Source: Armatimonadota bacterium (GTDB lineage: Bacteria > Armatimonadota > Abditibacteriia > CG2-30-59-28). Taken from it: a DNA stretch of 5,628 bases. The position numbers were made by a program, and so were the translations under genes. This document shows positions 1 to 5,618 of this stretch, one piece after another (within the stretch, counting starts at the first letter, position 1; each line of letters begins with the position of its first letter). Below the pieces are notes generated by a model that had not been told where the DNA came from, ran no database searches, and saw nothing but the letters and a program-made list of their open reading frames with translations. The stretch spans positions 1 through 5,628 of the forward strand of contig JACQGJ010000585.1 in assembly GCA_016199605.1 (NCBI GenBank), given 5' to 3'.

Positions 1-78
1 GCGTTCTCTCCCGCTACGAGAAACGGCACGGCGACCGTTCACTACGACAGGCAAACCTCACTTTGGATAATGCACACC

Positions 79-104
79 AGGCAGATTGGCAGATTGACCT
101 GCCT
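79..104. promoter_or_regulatory. Operator-like dyad and direct repeat over the -35 box
   Basis: GCAGATTG occurs twice in tandem (81-88 and 89-96). The inverted repeat GGCAG-N6-CTGCC (88-103) is centred on the -35 hexamer at 94-99. A wider pairing, AGGCAG (79-84) with CTGCCT (99-104), shares the same right arm. In BrnT/BrnA and similar toxin-antitoxin operons the antitoxin or the complex represses its own promoter by binding dyads at this place. An operator role is therefore a reasonable inference, but no binding motif for this exact family is known to me. Confidence 0.4.
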
Positions 105-122
105 TGCTCAATCCCGTATCAT
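94..122 (+). promoter_or_regulatory. Sigma70-like promoter of the brnT-type operon
   Basis: A -35 box TTGACC (94-99, 5 of 6 consensus bases) and a -10 box TATCAT (117-122, 5 of 6) are separated by exactly 17 bases. Transcription would start near 129-131, just before the Shine-Dalgarno-like TGAGGAT (134-140) and the decayed start of the BrnT-family gene at 146. Spacing, match and position all agree, which makes this the best promoter in the window. It probably drives the whole run of overlapping small genes. Activity is inferred, not shown. Confidence 0.6.
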
Positions 123-145
123 GAGACCCGTGCTGAGGATGAGGA

Positions 146-446
146 ACGCTCATACAAGATGATTTTGAGTGGGATCCGAATAAGGCCCACCAGAACACAA
201 AAAAAGCACGGCGTCAGTTTTGACCATACAGCGATCGTGTTGGGTCCACGCCCGCTGTCCATCTTCGATGATAAGCACAGCGCGGAGGAGGACCGATGGA
301 TGCCCCTTGGCCTTTCGGCATACGGCGGGTTGCTGGTTGTTCATCATATCTTTGAGCGTATCGGCGACACGAGAGTGCGGATTCGCATCTTCTCAAGCAG
401 AAAAGCCACGAGGCAAGAAATCAGACAGTATGGAGCGGATACATGA
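146..446 (+). pseudogene. brnT: BrnT-family type II toxin, frameshifted and with a decayed start
   Basis: BrnT toxins are small ribonucleases with a RelE-like fold that block translation. The family hallmark, FEWDPNKA then a few residues then KHGVSF, is readable here but lies in two frames. FEWDPNKAHQNT is read from 164. KKHGVSFD continues one base out of phase, past a run of seven A (199-205); six A would restore the frame. Further family features follow in the second frame: IFDDKHSAEEDRW, then LGLSAYGGLLVVHH, and SSRKATRQEIRQY near the C-terminus. The natural start appears to be codon 146-148, which is ACG. TGAGGAT lies 5-7 bases upstream, and LIQDDFEW follows, as in normal relatives. The repaired protein would have about 99 residues, normal for the family. 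A TTG-initiated frame from 63 bypasses the first part but would replace the conserved N-terminus with unrelated residues. Either a true pseudogene or a homopolymer sequencing error is possible; the ACG argues for real decay. Confidence 0.8.
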
Positions 447-616
447 AGGCGGAATATGACTTCTCGAAAGGGGAACAAGGCAAGTTCTTCAGGACAGACG
501 CCAAGCTGAACCTTCCTGTATATCTGAAGGGCGAAGTGCAGCCTCAAATGGGCGCTGTGCGAACGGAACCAGATTCAATACCTGCAGGAGTTGCCAGACA
601 GCTATCTCGCAGATAG
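443..616 (+). pseudogene. BrnT-partner antitoxin-like protein, C-terminus lost
   Basis: The gene starts at ATG 443, which overlaps the toxin stop by 4 bp (ATGA). A GGAG lies 7 bases upstream (432-435). The first residues, MKAEYDFSKGEQGKF, then FRTDAKLNLPVYL (about 16-28), match the N-terminal pattern of short antitoxins encoded directly after brnT. In such proteins this part is followed by a ribbon-helix-helix-like DNA-binding section of roughly 30-45 residues with an LSELVN-type helix. Here the pattern stops near residue 32. The remaining 25 residues, to the TAG at 614-616, show no such helix. The product would have 57 residues and probably could not dimerise or bind DNA normally. It should neutralise the toxin and repress the promoter at 94-122 if intact. 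A symbol is withheld because BrnA proper has a different middle part. The family call is from recognition of the N-terminus. Confidence 0.6.
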
Positions 617-686
617 ACTCACCAGCGCGGAGGGACACGACTTGGAGGCCCTGAGCATCCTCACCTGGAATTGGGAGGTGGCAAGT
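528..686 (+). pseudogene. Unassigned coding-like frame, no start codon
   Basis: After the antitoxin pattern breaks, frame +3 (codons from 528) opens and reads without stop straight into the gene at 687. It encodes a natural-looking amphipathic stretch containing ALCERNQIQYLQELPD, SYLADRLTSAEGHD and EALSILTWNW, with mostly G or C in third positions. No ATG exists before 687; the only start-like codon is TTG at 591, without a convincing ribosome site. It may be the 3' end of another small gene whose beginning was removed at a junction near 530-545, or an N-terminal extension of the next gene. I do not recognise a family. Confidence 0.3.
673..680 (+). promoter_or_regulatory. Strong ribosome binding site deciding the start at 687
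   Basis: GGGAGGTG ends six bases before ATG 687. It is a near-perfect complement of the 16S 3' end and is the reason for preferring ATG 687 over the in-frame TTG at 591. Confidence 0.7.
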
Positions 687-1004
687 ATGACATACAAAGC
701 GTTTGAGAGTGATCCGGTGATGCACACGCTCCACGAGCGGCAGGCCGAATACGCGGCGAAAGTGAAGGACATGGCCCCGGAAGAGGAGCTTGCCTTCTTC
801 CGCAAAAACCTTCACGATAGGCCGGAGCGGAATGGCTGGACCTTGGTTAGCGTCAAACCCGGAGTGATGCGACTACAAAAAGCCCCTCAGGGAGGCAGAT
901 ACACTCAAACCAGGGACCCGGCTCTCCAGAGGTCCGCAAGGAAAAGGAAGCATGGGCGTGGAGCAGTCGAGACAAGCAGCAAGGGACTCCAAGGAAGTCA
1001 GTGA
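687..1004 (+). CDS. Small DPVM-motif protein of unknown function
   Basis: The product has 105 residues from ATG 687, chosen for the GGGAGGTG site upstream. The N-terminal half is convincingly protein-like: MTYKAFESDPVM, then a charged helix (about 13-29) and MAPEEELAFFRKN (29-41). Short proteins with a DPVM motif near the N-terminus, a helix rich in Glu, Arg and Lys, and an SPEE-type turn are common as unnamed small genes next to toxin-antitoxin loci. I know no proven function for them. Residues about 50-66 (GWTLVSVKPGVMRLQ) still look structured. The last ~40 residues are Arg/Lys/Gly-rich and overlap the next coding-like frame, so the original stop may have been lost. There is no signal peptide or membrane segment. 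It could be an antitoxin-like accessory or an unrelated small cytoplasmic protein. Confidence 0.55.
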   Translation: MTYKAFESDPVMHTLHERQAEYAAKVKDMAPEEELAFFRKNLHDRPERNGWTLVSVKPGVMRLQKAPQGGRYTQTRDPALQRSARKRKHGRGAVETSSKGLQGSQ

Positions 1005-1196
1005 ATGGTTACGTGTCGCCTTGGAGCTGTGAAAGAAGAGGTTGCCATCATTCGGTCCGGAGTAAGATTGAGGATCAAAGATGCGGCCCCAAATCGCCAT
1101 GTCCCTCGGGAAAAGCCCGCGTCCGTTGCGGGGTCTCTGGAGCAGTGGACGATGGGATATGCACCCAGGAGGACGCGCCAATGCCCGATGATGTGA
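952..1196 (+). pseudogene. Small unknown gene split by a frameshift near 1029
   Basis: From ATG 952 (preceded by an AAGGAAAAGGAAG purine tract) the frame reads MGVEQSRQAARDSKEVSEW and then LRVALEL, and meets TGA at 1030-1032. One base out of phase, from 1029, the reading continues as KEEVAIIRSGVRLRIKDAAP and on to a stop at 1194-1196. A one-base loss at about 1029 would join both parts into a protein of about 80 residues: helical and charged at first, then basic. The second part overlaps the start of the large downstream gene by 16 bases, in keeping with the close packing here. I recognise no family. Both halves being real coding is inferred from composition and continuity only. The first half also overlaps the doubtful tail of the 687 gene. 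Confidence 0.35.
1167..1173 (+). promoter_or_regulatory. Ribosome binding site supporting the start at 1181
   Basis: AGGAGGA ends seven bases before ATG 1181 and is the only strong site near the candidate starts (GTG 1001, ATG 1181, ATG 1223) of the large gene. It also lies inside Arg codons of the overlapping small frame, so chance occurrence is possible. Confidence 0.6.
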
Positions 1197-4100
1197 CTTT
1201 TATTTCCACCCAGCGTCAACGCATGCTACCACGGCGGAGAACTCGTGAGACGAGAACAGGAAAACCTCCGAGGCGCGGAGGCGAGTTGTTCTGGTGCATC
1301 GCGGTGTCCCTATCCCTGGCAAATGGGGATGTCACAAGCGAGGAACAGAATCCTCGTTGGGGAAACCCACTGACGACCGATACCGTCACGCTCTGCAAGA
1401 ATTCGCGGCTTCAGCCCGGGGAGACCTTCGCGAAGTCTGTAGTCGTTCCCAAGCTGGCCGATGATGAACGCGCTGTTCTTGTACTCCGCGCCCGACTGGA
1501 AACGCCCACCGCGACCGGGTGCAACTACGGGCTCGATCTCCTGATCGATGGCATCCCTCTCACCGAGTCGCCGCTGCGGCCCAGGCTCTTGAACAAAGCC
1601 TCCAAATTCACACCGCCGAGTCTGCCAGGCCGCCAGTTCCAGTGGTTGGATGACCGCGGGAGCTGGATGGTCGTCACTGGCCCAAACTATGAGGCGAACT
1701 GGGCTGGCACGGGACAAGACTACGATTATCTGTTCGACCTCAGCGGCTGGGTGCAGGGAGGACACGAAACGACCATTGCCGTGAGGAATGCGATGCCCGA
1801 AGTGAATCCTGCGGTGCTGGTCGTTGACAACCTGTGCCTGGGTGTGATGAAACGGGTGGAGGTGGAAAGGACTCTCGCCCTCCAGAACCTGGGGAAACAG
1901 CGGAACGCTGAAGTCATGTCGAGCCTGCCACACGACGCGAAACCGGGGCCGAGGCCCTACGAAATCGTCTGGAGCGGGCGCACCGAATCCCCTCGCGCGC
2001 AGGTGTCCTTCGAAGACCTCAAGGGCTGGACGATGGAGGTGGTCGGCGACGCCGAGGTGTCGCTGTCGGCGTCCGTGGACTATCGGCTGTGGCGCAAGCA
2101 AACGGCCAAGTTCTCGTATGCCGGCGGGGAAACGGAGACGACCGTGGCGATTCGACCTCCTGCTCCGGTGGAGATTCCCGGGCCGTTTGACGCCGCAAAC
2201 CTGATCGTATACGGCGCGTTTGGCCAGAACATCCGCGCCGATCTGAACCCGGGTCCGGGCCTGCATATCATCGTTCTTCTGGAGGACGGCAACGGGAGGG
2301 AAGTGCAAATGGACCTGGGGCGCGTCAAAGGCACGTACTGGACGCTCCAGCATGGGATACTGCCTCCCGCCCGGCTGCCACCGCTCACGTTTCCCATGAA
2401 GTTCCGGGCGTTGGTCATCAGCAACTGCAACCTCAAGGGCAAGCAGAGCGCTTACTTCGAGTCGCTGGCGTTCTACCAGCAGAACCGCAAGCCTCTGCGA
2501 CGCCTGAAGCTGAAACCCCCTATCTACCCGGTCTCGGAGGACGGGAATCTGCCCACCCTGCCCGCGAGAGTGAACGTTCGGGCGGTCACCGTTCAGGGCG
2601 GGGCGGACTTTCTCAGTGAGGCGGGCGACGGCACGCTCCGGTTCTGCATTCGGCCCGCGGAAGGAAGTCTCAGCGGAGTCAGCGCCCGGTGGAACGATGC
2701 AACGGTCCTCCGCCCCATGGAAGGCGGAGGGATCAAGCTGCAGATTGGCGAGCGCCGCCTCATACCGAAGCCGGGCGAATCAGAGGTTCTCTCCTCGGAG
2801 TTGAAGGACAATCGCTTCTTCGTCCGGCGTCGCTACTCGAACATGGAATGGCAGGAGTGCTATTGGGTGCACGGACGCACGCTGGTGGTGGACCTCACGT
2901 GCAAGGGCGGCGTGGCGACAGGCGTGAGCTACGGGTTGGTCACGGGCCTGGATCACCCCAAAGGGATCGAAGTTCCGTACTTGCTGTTGGCCAACAAACC
3001 CGGGCCTTGGATTGCCTGTGGCAACGGGCTGTTCGTCTCCGTGTTGCCCGACTTGTATCACAGCGATTTTTCCTCGCTCGATGACCATGTCGCTTCGCCC
3101 CAGGGTGACAAGATCGGCCTGTGGGGCGGCTCGCTGTATTCCCCGCTCACCAACGGTCGCCGCAACGATCTGCGCGAGAGAGTTCTGGTCACGATCTCTA
3201 CCGAATTTGCGGACACGCTGCCCAACGCCCAGAACCTGCCGTCACCCAACCGGGAAAAACTGGCTCCGTACATGTACCTGATGGAGTCAGCCTTCCTGGA
3301 GAACTTTCTTCGCACAACCAAGCGCTATGGCGTTGATTACATCATCGCCGATTCGTTCGTGATCCCCTTCGTCTCGGCGCTCTGCGTGGAAAACGCCTTC
3401 GCCCGCTGGCGTCTGCATCCGGACCTGCCGCTGCGACGATTCCTGAAGTACCGGAAACTCGTCAAGGAAGACCTCGGCTACCTGTTCGGATCCTACCTGT
3501 GCTTCAACGACCTGTACTTCACCAGCGAGTACTGGGACGAGAATCGGATCGCGCTCGGCGCGGATGGAAACTGGTCGAGTTACTGGCCCGGCGCCTACAC
3601 GATGAAGGACGTGGCCATGCCCTGGCTGGCAAGGGACGTGGGGCGCAAGATGCACAAGCTATATCCTACCAACAACTGCTACATGGACGTCACGACGATC
3701 CACGGCCCGTATGCGCTGGACTACGAGGCCGGCGTGGAAGGCGCAGGCATCGCCCGCGTCCAGTGGAGGGCCCTTGCCGATTCCATCGTGGAGAGTCGCC
3801 AGTGGGCCGGCACGATCGCCAGTGAAGGCTTCTACCGCTGGATGTACGCGGGCCTGACGGACATGGACTACGCCACTCTTCCCACTCGCCACGTAACGCA
3901 TCCCGCGGCCGACTTTCCTCTGCTGGTGGACTTCGATCTGTTGAAGATTCACCCGTTCGAGCACGGAACGATGATGAGCTACGGTCCGAGCTGCTTCCTC
4001 GGCGAAAAGGAGCTGAAGGAACTGAAGGAGGACGATGGCTGCGGCGAAGCTCCCCAGGCCTTCTACCGCTACGTCTCCGCCAGTCTGGCCTACGGCCACA

Positions 4101-4861
4101 TGCTGATGGCCGGGTACGGATACATCCCCAAGCTCGCAAGGTTTCTACAGCTTTACTGCCTCATGCAGGGCGTGCAAAAGGAATACCTGACCGACGCGGT
4201 TGAGCAGATTCGCTACCACAACGGAAAGGAATATCTCCCGTCCAGCCTCGCGCTGAGAGACGATTCGTACACTGTGGGGCGCGTTTGCGTGCGCTACAGG
4301 CGCGGCCTTCGGGTGCAGGTGAATTACAACAAGGAGCAGAACTGGCTCGTGACGGTCGGCGAGGCGATTTACGACCTGCCGCCCTTTGGTTGGATCATCG
4401 ACAAACCCGGTTCAATCCTTGCCTTCAGCGCCCTGGTCCACGGGCAGCGAGTAGACTACGTCTCCTGCCCGGAGTATGTTTACTTGAACAGCGGTGGCGC
4501 CAAAGCCGCCCTCCACGGGCTGGAGGTGGAAGGCGCGGTGTGGCTGAAGCACGAGGGAGAGAGTTGGCATTTGATCCCGTGCGGTGATCTCGGGCCGTGG
4601 GAGATCGTGTACGATCCGCCGCACTTGCCGAAGCAGCCGCTGAGATACTGGGACATGCAGCTCACGGAAATCCCCGATAGCCGAGGCTGTAACCGTGTGG
4701 TCATTGATACGGCAAAGCTGCTCGGGAAGAGAGCGTCAGATACAAAGGTCATCGCCCGAGCGGACGATGGGAAAGAACGGGCGGCCAAGACGAAAGTCCT
4801 GGACGAGGCCCGCCTGGAGGTGTTCCCGGCCGGTGACGTTGTGGACTACCGACTGAAATGA
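1181..4861 (+). CDS. Large exported glycoside-hydrolase-like protein, family unassigned
   Basis: The protein has 1226 residues from ATG 1181. The frame stays open back to GTG 1001, but that extension is Cys-rich and unnatural. An Arg-rich stretch (12-32) is followed by a short hydrophobic core (LFWCIAVSLSLA, 36-47), a weak export signal. Residues ~70-225 look like a beta-sandwich, carbohydrate-binding-like module (YDYLFDLSGW at 181-190, then a VVDNLCLG strand). More beta-rich sequence runs to about 690. The region ~695-1010 has the alternation of a TIM barrel: VDYIIADSF (D719), TSEYWDEN (E783), NNCYMDV (D836) and GTIASEGFYRW (E882). A YxD strand end followed by an xSEG strand end recalls nucleophile/acid pairs of retaining glycosidases; D836 and E882 are my candidates. 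A C-terminal beta domain (RVQVNYN, 1045-1050, then YDLPPFGW) is typical of such enzymes. It resembles large, poorly characterised glycosidase-like proteins related to the DUF5696/GH101 type. Substrate is unknown, probably a polysaccharide or glycan outside the cytoplasm. No polysaccharide-utilisation partner is visible nearby. Confidence 0.75.
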   Translation: MPDDVTFISTQRQRMLPRRRTRETRTGKPPRRGGELFWCIAVSLSLANGDVTSEEQNPRWGNPLTTDTVTLCKNSRLQPGETFAKSVVVPKLADDERAVLVLRARLETPTATGCNYGLDLLIDGIPLTESPLRPRLLNKASKFTPPSLPGRQFQWLDDRGSWMVVTGPNYEANWAGTGQDYDYLFDLSGWVQGGHETTIAVRNAMPEVNPAVLVVDNLCLGVMKRVEVERTLALQNLGKQRNAEVMSSLPHDAKPGPRPYEIVWSGRTESPRAQVSFEDLKGWTMEVVGDAEVSLSASVDYRLWRKQTAKFSYAGGETETTVAIRPPAPVEIPGPFDAANLIVYGAFGQNIRADLNPGPGLHIIVLLEDGNGREVQMDLGRVKGTYWTLQHGILPPARLPPLTFPMKFRALVISNCNLKGKQSAYFESLAFYQQNRKPLRRLKLKPPIYPVSEDGNLPTLPARVNVRAVTVQGGADFLSEAGDGTLRFCIRPAEGSLSGVSARWNDATVLRPMEGGGIKLQIGERRLIPKPGESEVLSSELKDNRFFVRRRYSNMEWQECYWVHGRTLVVDLTCKGGVATGVSYGLVTGLDHPKGIEVPYLLLANKPGPWIACGNGLFVSVLPDLYHSDFSSLDDHVASPQGDKIGLWGGSLYSPLTNGRRNDLRERVLVTISTEFADTLPNAQNLPSPNREKLAPYMYLMESAFLENFLRTTKRYGVDYIIADSFVIPFVSALCVENAFARWRLHPDLPLRRFLKYRKLVKEDLGYLFGSYLCFNDLYFTSEYWDENRIALGADGNWSSYWPGAYTMKDVAMPWLARDVGRKMHKLYPTNNCYMDVTTIHGPYALDYEAGVEGAGIARVQWRALADSIVESRQWAGTIASEGFYRWMYAGLTDMDYATLPTRHVTHPAADFPLLVDFDLLKIHPFEHGTMMSYGPSCFLGEKELKELKEDDGCGEAPQAFYRYVSASLAYGHMLMAGYGYIPKLARFLQLYCLMQGVQKEYLTDAVEQIRYHNGKEYLPSSLALRDDSYTVGRVCVRYRRGLRVQVNYNKEQNWLVTVGEAIYDLPPFGWIIDKPGSILAFSALVHGQRVDYVSCPEYVYLNSGGAKAALHGLEVEGAVWLKHEGESWHLIPCGDLGPWEIVYDPPHLPKQPLRYWDMQLTEIPDSRGCNRVVIDTAKLLGKRASDTKVIARADDGKERAAKTKVLDEARLEVFPAGDVVDYRLK

Positions 4862-4941
4862 CGTGGTCTGGTGTTCTACGACAAGGGCAGAGGATGGCGT
4901 CCTCGCCGTCCACATCATTCCGTATGTCTACGTGGCTAAGG

Positions 4942-4967
4942 CTGAAGACATACCATGTGTGCTTCAG
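4942..4967. repeat. Bulged hairpin downstream of the large gene
   Basis: CTGAAG (4942-4947) pairs with CTTCAG (4962-4967) and ACAT (4948-4951) with ATGT (4955-4958) around the loop ACC, leaving a three-base GTG bulge on the right side. It lies about 80 bases after the large gene's stop. There is no T-tract after it, so it is not a standard intrinsic terminator. It could stabilise the transcript end or be chance. Confidence 0.3.
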
Positions 4968-4972
4968 GGCGG

Positions 4973-4986
4973 GGGACTAACGTCCC
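4973..4986. repeat. Short GC-rich hairpin
   Basis: GGGAC (4973-4977) and GTCCC (4982-4986) surround the loop TAAC. It stands six bases after the bulged hairpin and before the kinase remnant. With a five-pair stem and no T-tract, a function is uncertain. Confidence 0.25.
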
Positions 4987-5009
4987 GGGAGAGGTTCCAC
5001 TATGACTGA

Positions 5010-5165
5010 CGACCTCCCGACCTGGTCCCCGAGAACGCGACGACGATGGGGTTGTATCTGGTGAACCTCCTGGCGGCGCAACGACTGCACGGCGCAGTGC
5101 AGGTGTCGCAGGAGCATGGGACTTGTGTGTGCGTGGTAATTCCGAGAGGAGAGGTGCAGAAATGA
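5010..5165 (+). pseudogene. C-terminal remnant of a sensor histidine kinase
   Basis: The reading PPDLVPENATTMGLYLV, then NLLAAQRLHGAVQV and HGTCVCVVIP, ending in TGA 5163-5165, is the end of a histidine-kinase ATPase domain. It covers the G2-like TMGLYLV turn, the helix after it, the LHGAVQV strand and the final GT...V.IP strand. The style fits HisKA_2/HWE-type kinases, which often pair with single-domain regulators. Upstream, TGA at 5007-5009 closes the frame. The phospho-accepting His region and the N and G1 boxes are absent from all forward frames read in the preceding spacer. The stop overlaps the regulator's ATG by 4 bp (ATGA), so the two formed one translationally coupled operon. About 50 of the several hundred codons remain. 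No usable start exists, except an internal ATG at 5046, so it is almost certainly inactive. Cause of loss (deletion or recombination) is not visible. Confidence 0.75.
5144..5154 (+). promoter_or_regulatory. Ribosome binding site of the response regulator
   Basis: The purine run GAGAGGAGAGG ends seven bases before ATG 5162. It supports that start over the longer frame beginning at 5123, whose extra 13 residues overlap the kinase remnant and precede the canonical receiver start. Confidence 0.65.
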
Positions 5166-5527
5166 AGAAGGCAAAGATCGTGATCATCGAGGACCAATCG
5201 GTAGTTGCGGAGGACCTCCGCACAACGTTGCAGGACGGCGGTCATGAGGTGGTCGCCGTCTACGACGCAGGGGAAAACGCGTTGATTGGGGTGCTTGCGC
5301 ACCAGGTGGACCTCGCCCTGGTTGACGTGGTTCTCCGAGGGAAGATGCCGGGCACCGACCTGGCGGAACGTCTGCACCATGACTACGGCATCCCCGTCAT
5401 CTTCGTCACCGCCTTCGGTAACGAAGAGCTCCGGGTGCGGGCCGCGCGGGCCAATCCTGCCGGCTACATCGTGAAGCCGTTCAGTCCCAAGGAACTGTTG
5501 GAGACTGTGGAGAACGCCTTGCCCTGA
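5162..5527 (+). CDS. Stand-alone receiver-domain response regulator
   Basis: A complete CheY-like receiver of 121 residues with no output domain. The Mg-binding acidic pair is E10-D11 (IVIIEDQSVVAEDL). The phosphorylation site is D55 in DLALVDVVL. The switch Thr is T83 in PVIFVTAFG. The conserved Lys is K105 in GYIVKPF. All key residues are intact, so it should accept phosphate from a kinase and signal by protein contact. The start at 5162 follows a strong ribosome site and overlaps the kinase remnant's stop by 4 bp, which shows that the kinase was its original partner. With that kinase reduced to a stump, the regulator is an orphan. It may be served by another kinase, by a phosphodonor such as acetyl phosphate, or be on its way to loss. 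No promoter of its own is visible in the 150 bases upstream. It could instead be transcribed with the large gene upstream. Confidence 0.93.
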   Translation: MKKAKIVIIEDQSVVAEDLRTTLQDGGHEVVAVYDAGENALIGVLAHQVDLALVDVVLRGKMPGTDLAERLHHDYGIPVIFVTAFGNEELRVRAARANPAGYIVKPFSPKELLETVENALP

Positions 5528-5549
5528 CTGGATCGCAAAGGAATCATTC

Positions 5550-5600
5550 ATGCCGACTCGTCGGCGCCACGTCGCGGTGAAAATGCCAGAACGTTTGTAG
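5550..5600 (+). other. Possible 16-codon short frame or start of a broken gene
   Basis: ATG 5550 is preceded by AAAGGAA (5537-5543), six bases away, a good ribosome site. It encodes 16 residues beginning MPTRRRHVAVKMPERL before TAG 5598-5600. This could be a chance frame, a leader peptide, or the first codons of a gene interrupted at 5598. The window ends 28 bases later, so it cannot be decided. Confidence 0.25.
5552..5565. repeat. Perfect palindrome with TC centre, first copy
   Basis: GCCGAC-TC-GTCGGC, 25 bases after the regulator's stop. As a hairpin it would form five pairs with a CTCG loop. There is no T-run behind it, so it is not a standard intrinsic terminator. It overlaps the first codons of the short frame at 5550. 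Confidence 0.35.
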
Positions 5601-5602
5601 TA

Positions 5603-5618
5603 GTGCGATTCATCGCAC
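5603..5618. repeat. Perfect palindrome with TC centre, second copy
   Basis: GTGCGAT-TC-ATCGCAC. Farther out, AACG (5590-5593) could pair with CGTT (5618-5621), overlapping the stem's last base. The next bases, TACCCACC, are not a T-tract. It may be an operator-type dyad for a gene beyond the window or a weak hairpin at the transcript end. Confidence 0.35.

Larger units (their letters stand above)
4862..5009. other. Spacer between the large gene and the kinase remnant
   Basis: About 150 bases without a recognisable gene. A 40-codon frame starts at ATG 4858, overlapping the large gene's stop (ATGA), and ends at 4980; its Ser/Arg-rich content looks non-coding. Frame +3 is open from 4863 to TGA 5007-5009, the same frame as the kinase remnant that follows. 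It encodes a plausible stretch (GVLAVHIIPYVYVAKAED) but without kinase motifs. No promoter stands out; two hairpins are listed separately. Confidence 0.5.

Noticed and set aside
63..158. TTG 63 as start of an intact BrnT-like protein of 127 residues
   Set aside because: It would drop the conserved FEWDPNKA segment, which is plainly present in another frame, and it starts upstream of the promoter at 94-122.
199..205. Programmed frameshift at the seven-A run
   Set aside because: The needed shift is +1, not the -1 typical of A-rich slippery sites, and BrnT genes are not known to use recoding. The ACG start lesion also favours decay.
1001..1180. GTG 1001 as start of the large gene
   Set aside because: There is no good ribosome site, the residues are Cys-rich and unlike the rest of the protein, and it overlaps other coding-like frames; ATG 1181 has AGGAGGA.
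1310..2353. 347-residue reverse-strand frame
   Set aside because: It is antisense to the well-supported large gene, is rich in His, Arg and Pro as expected of a GC-rich shadow, and shows no domain.
4942..4986. Intrinsic terminator of the large gene
   Set aside because: Two hairpins exist but no T-run follows either; they are listed as repeats only.
5000..5551. 183-residue reverse-strand frame
   Set aside because: It is antisense to the complete receiver gene and kinase stump and has no recognisable motif.
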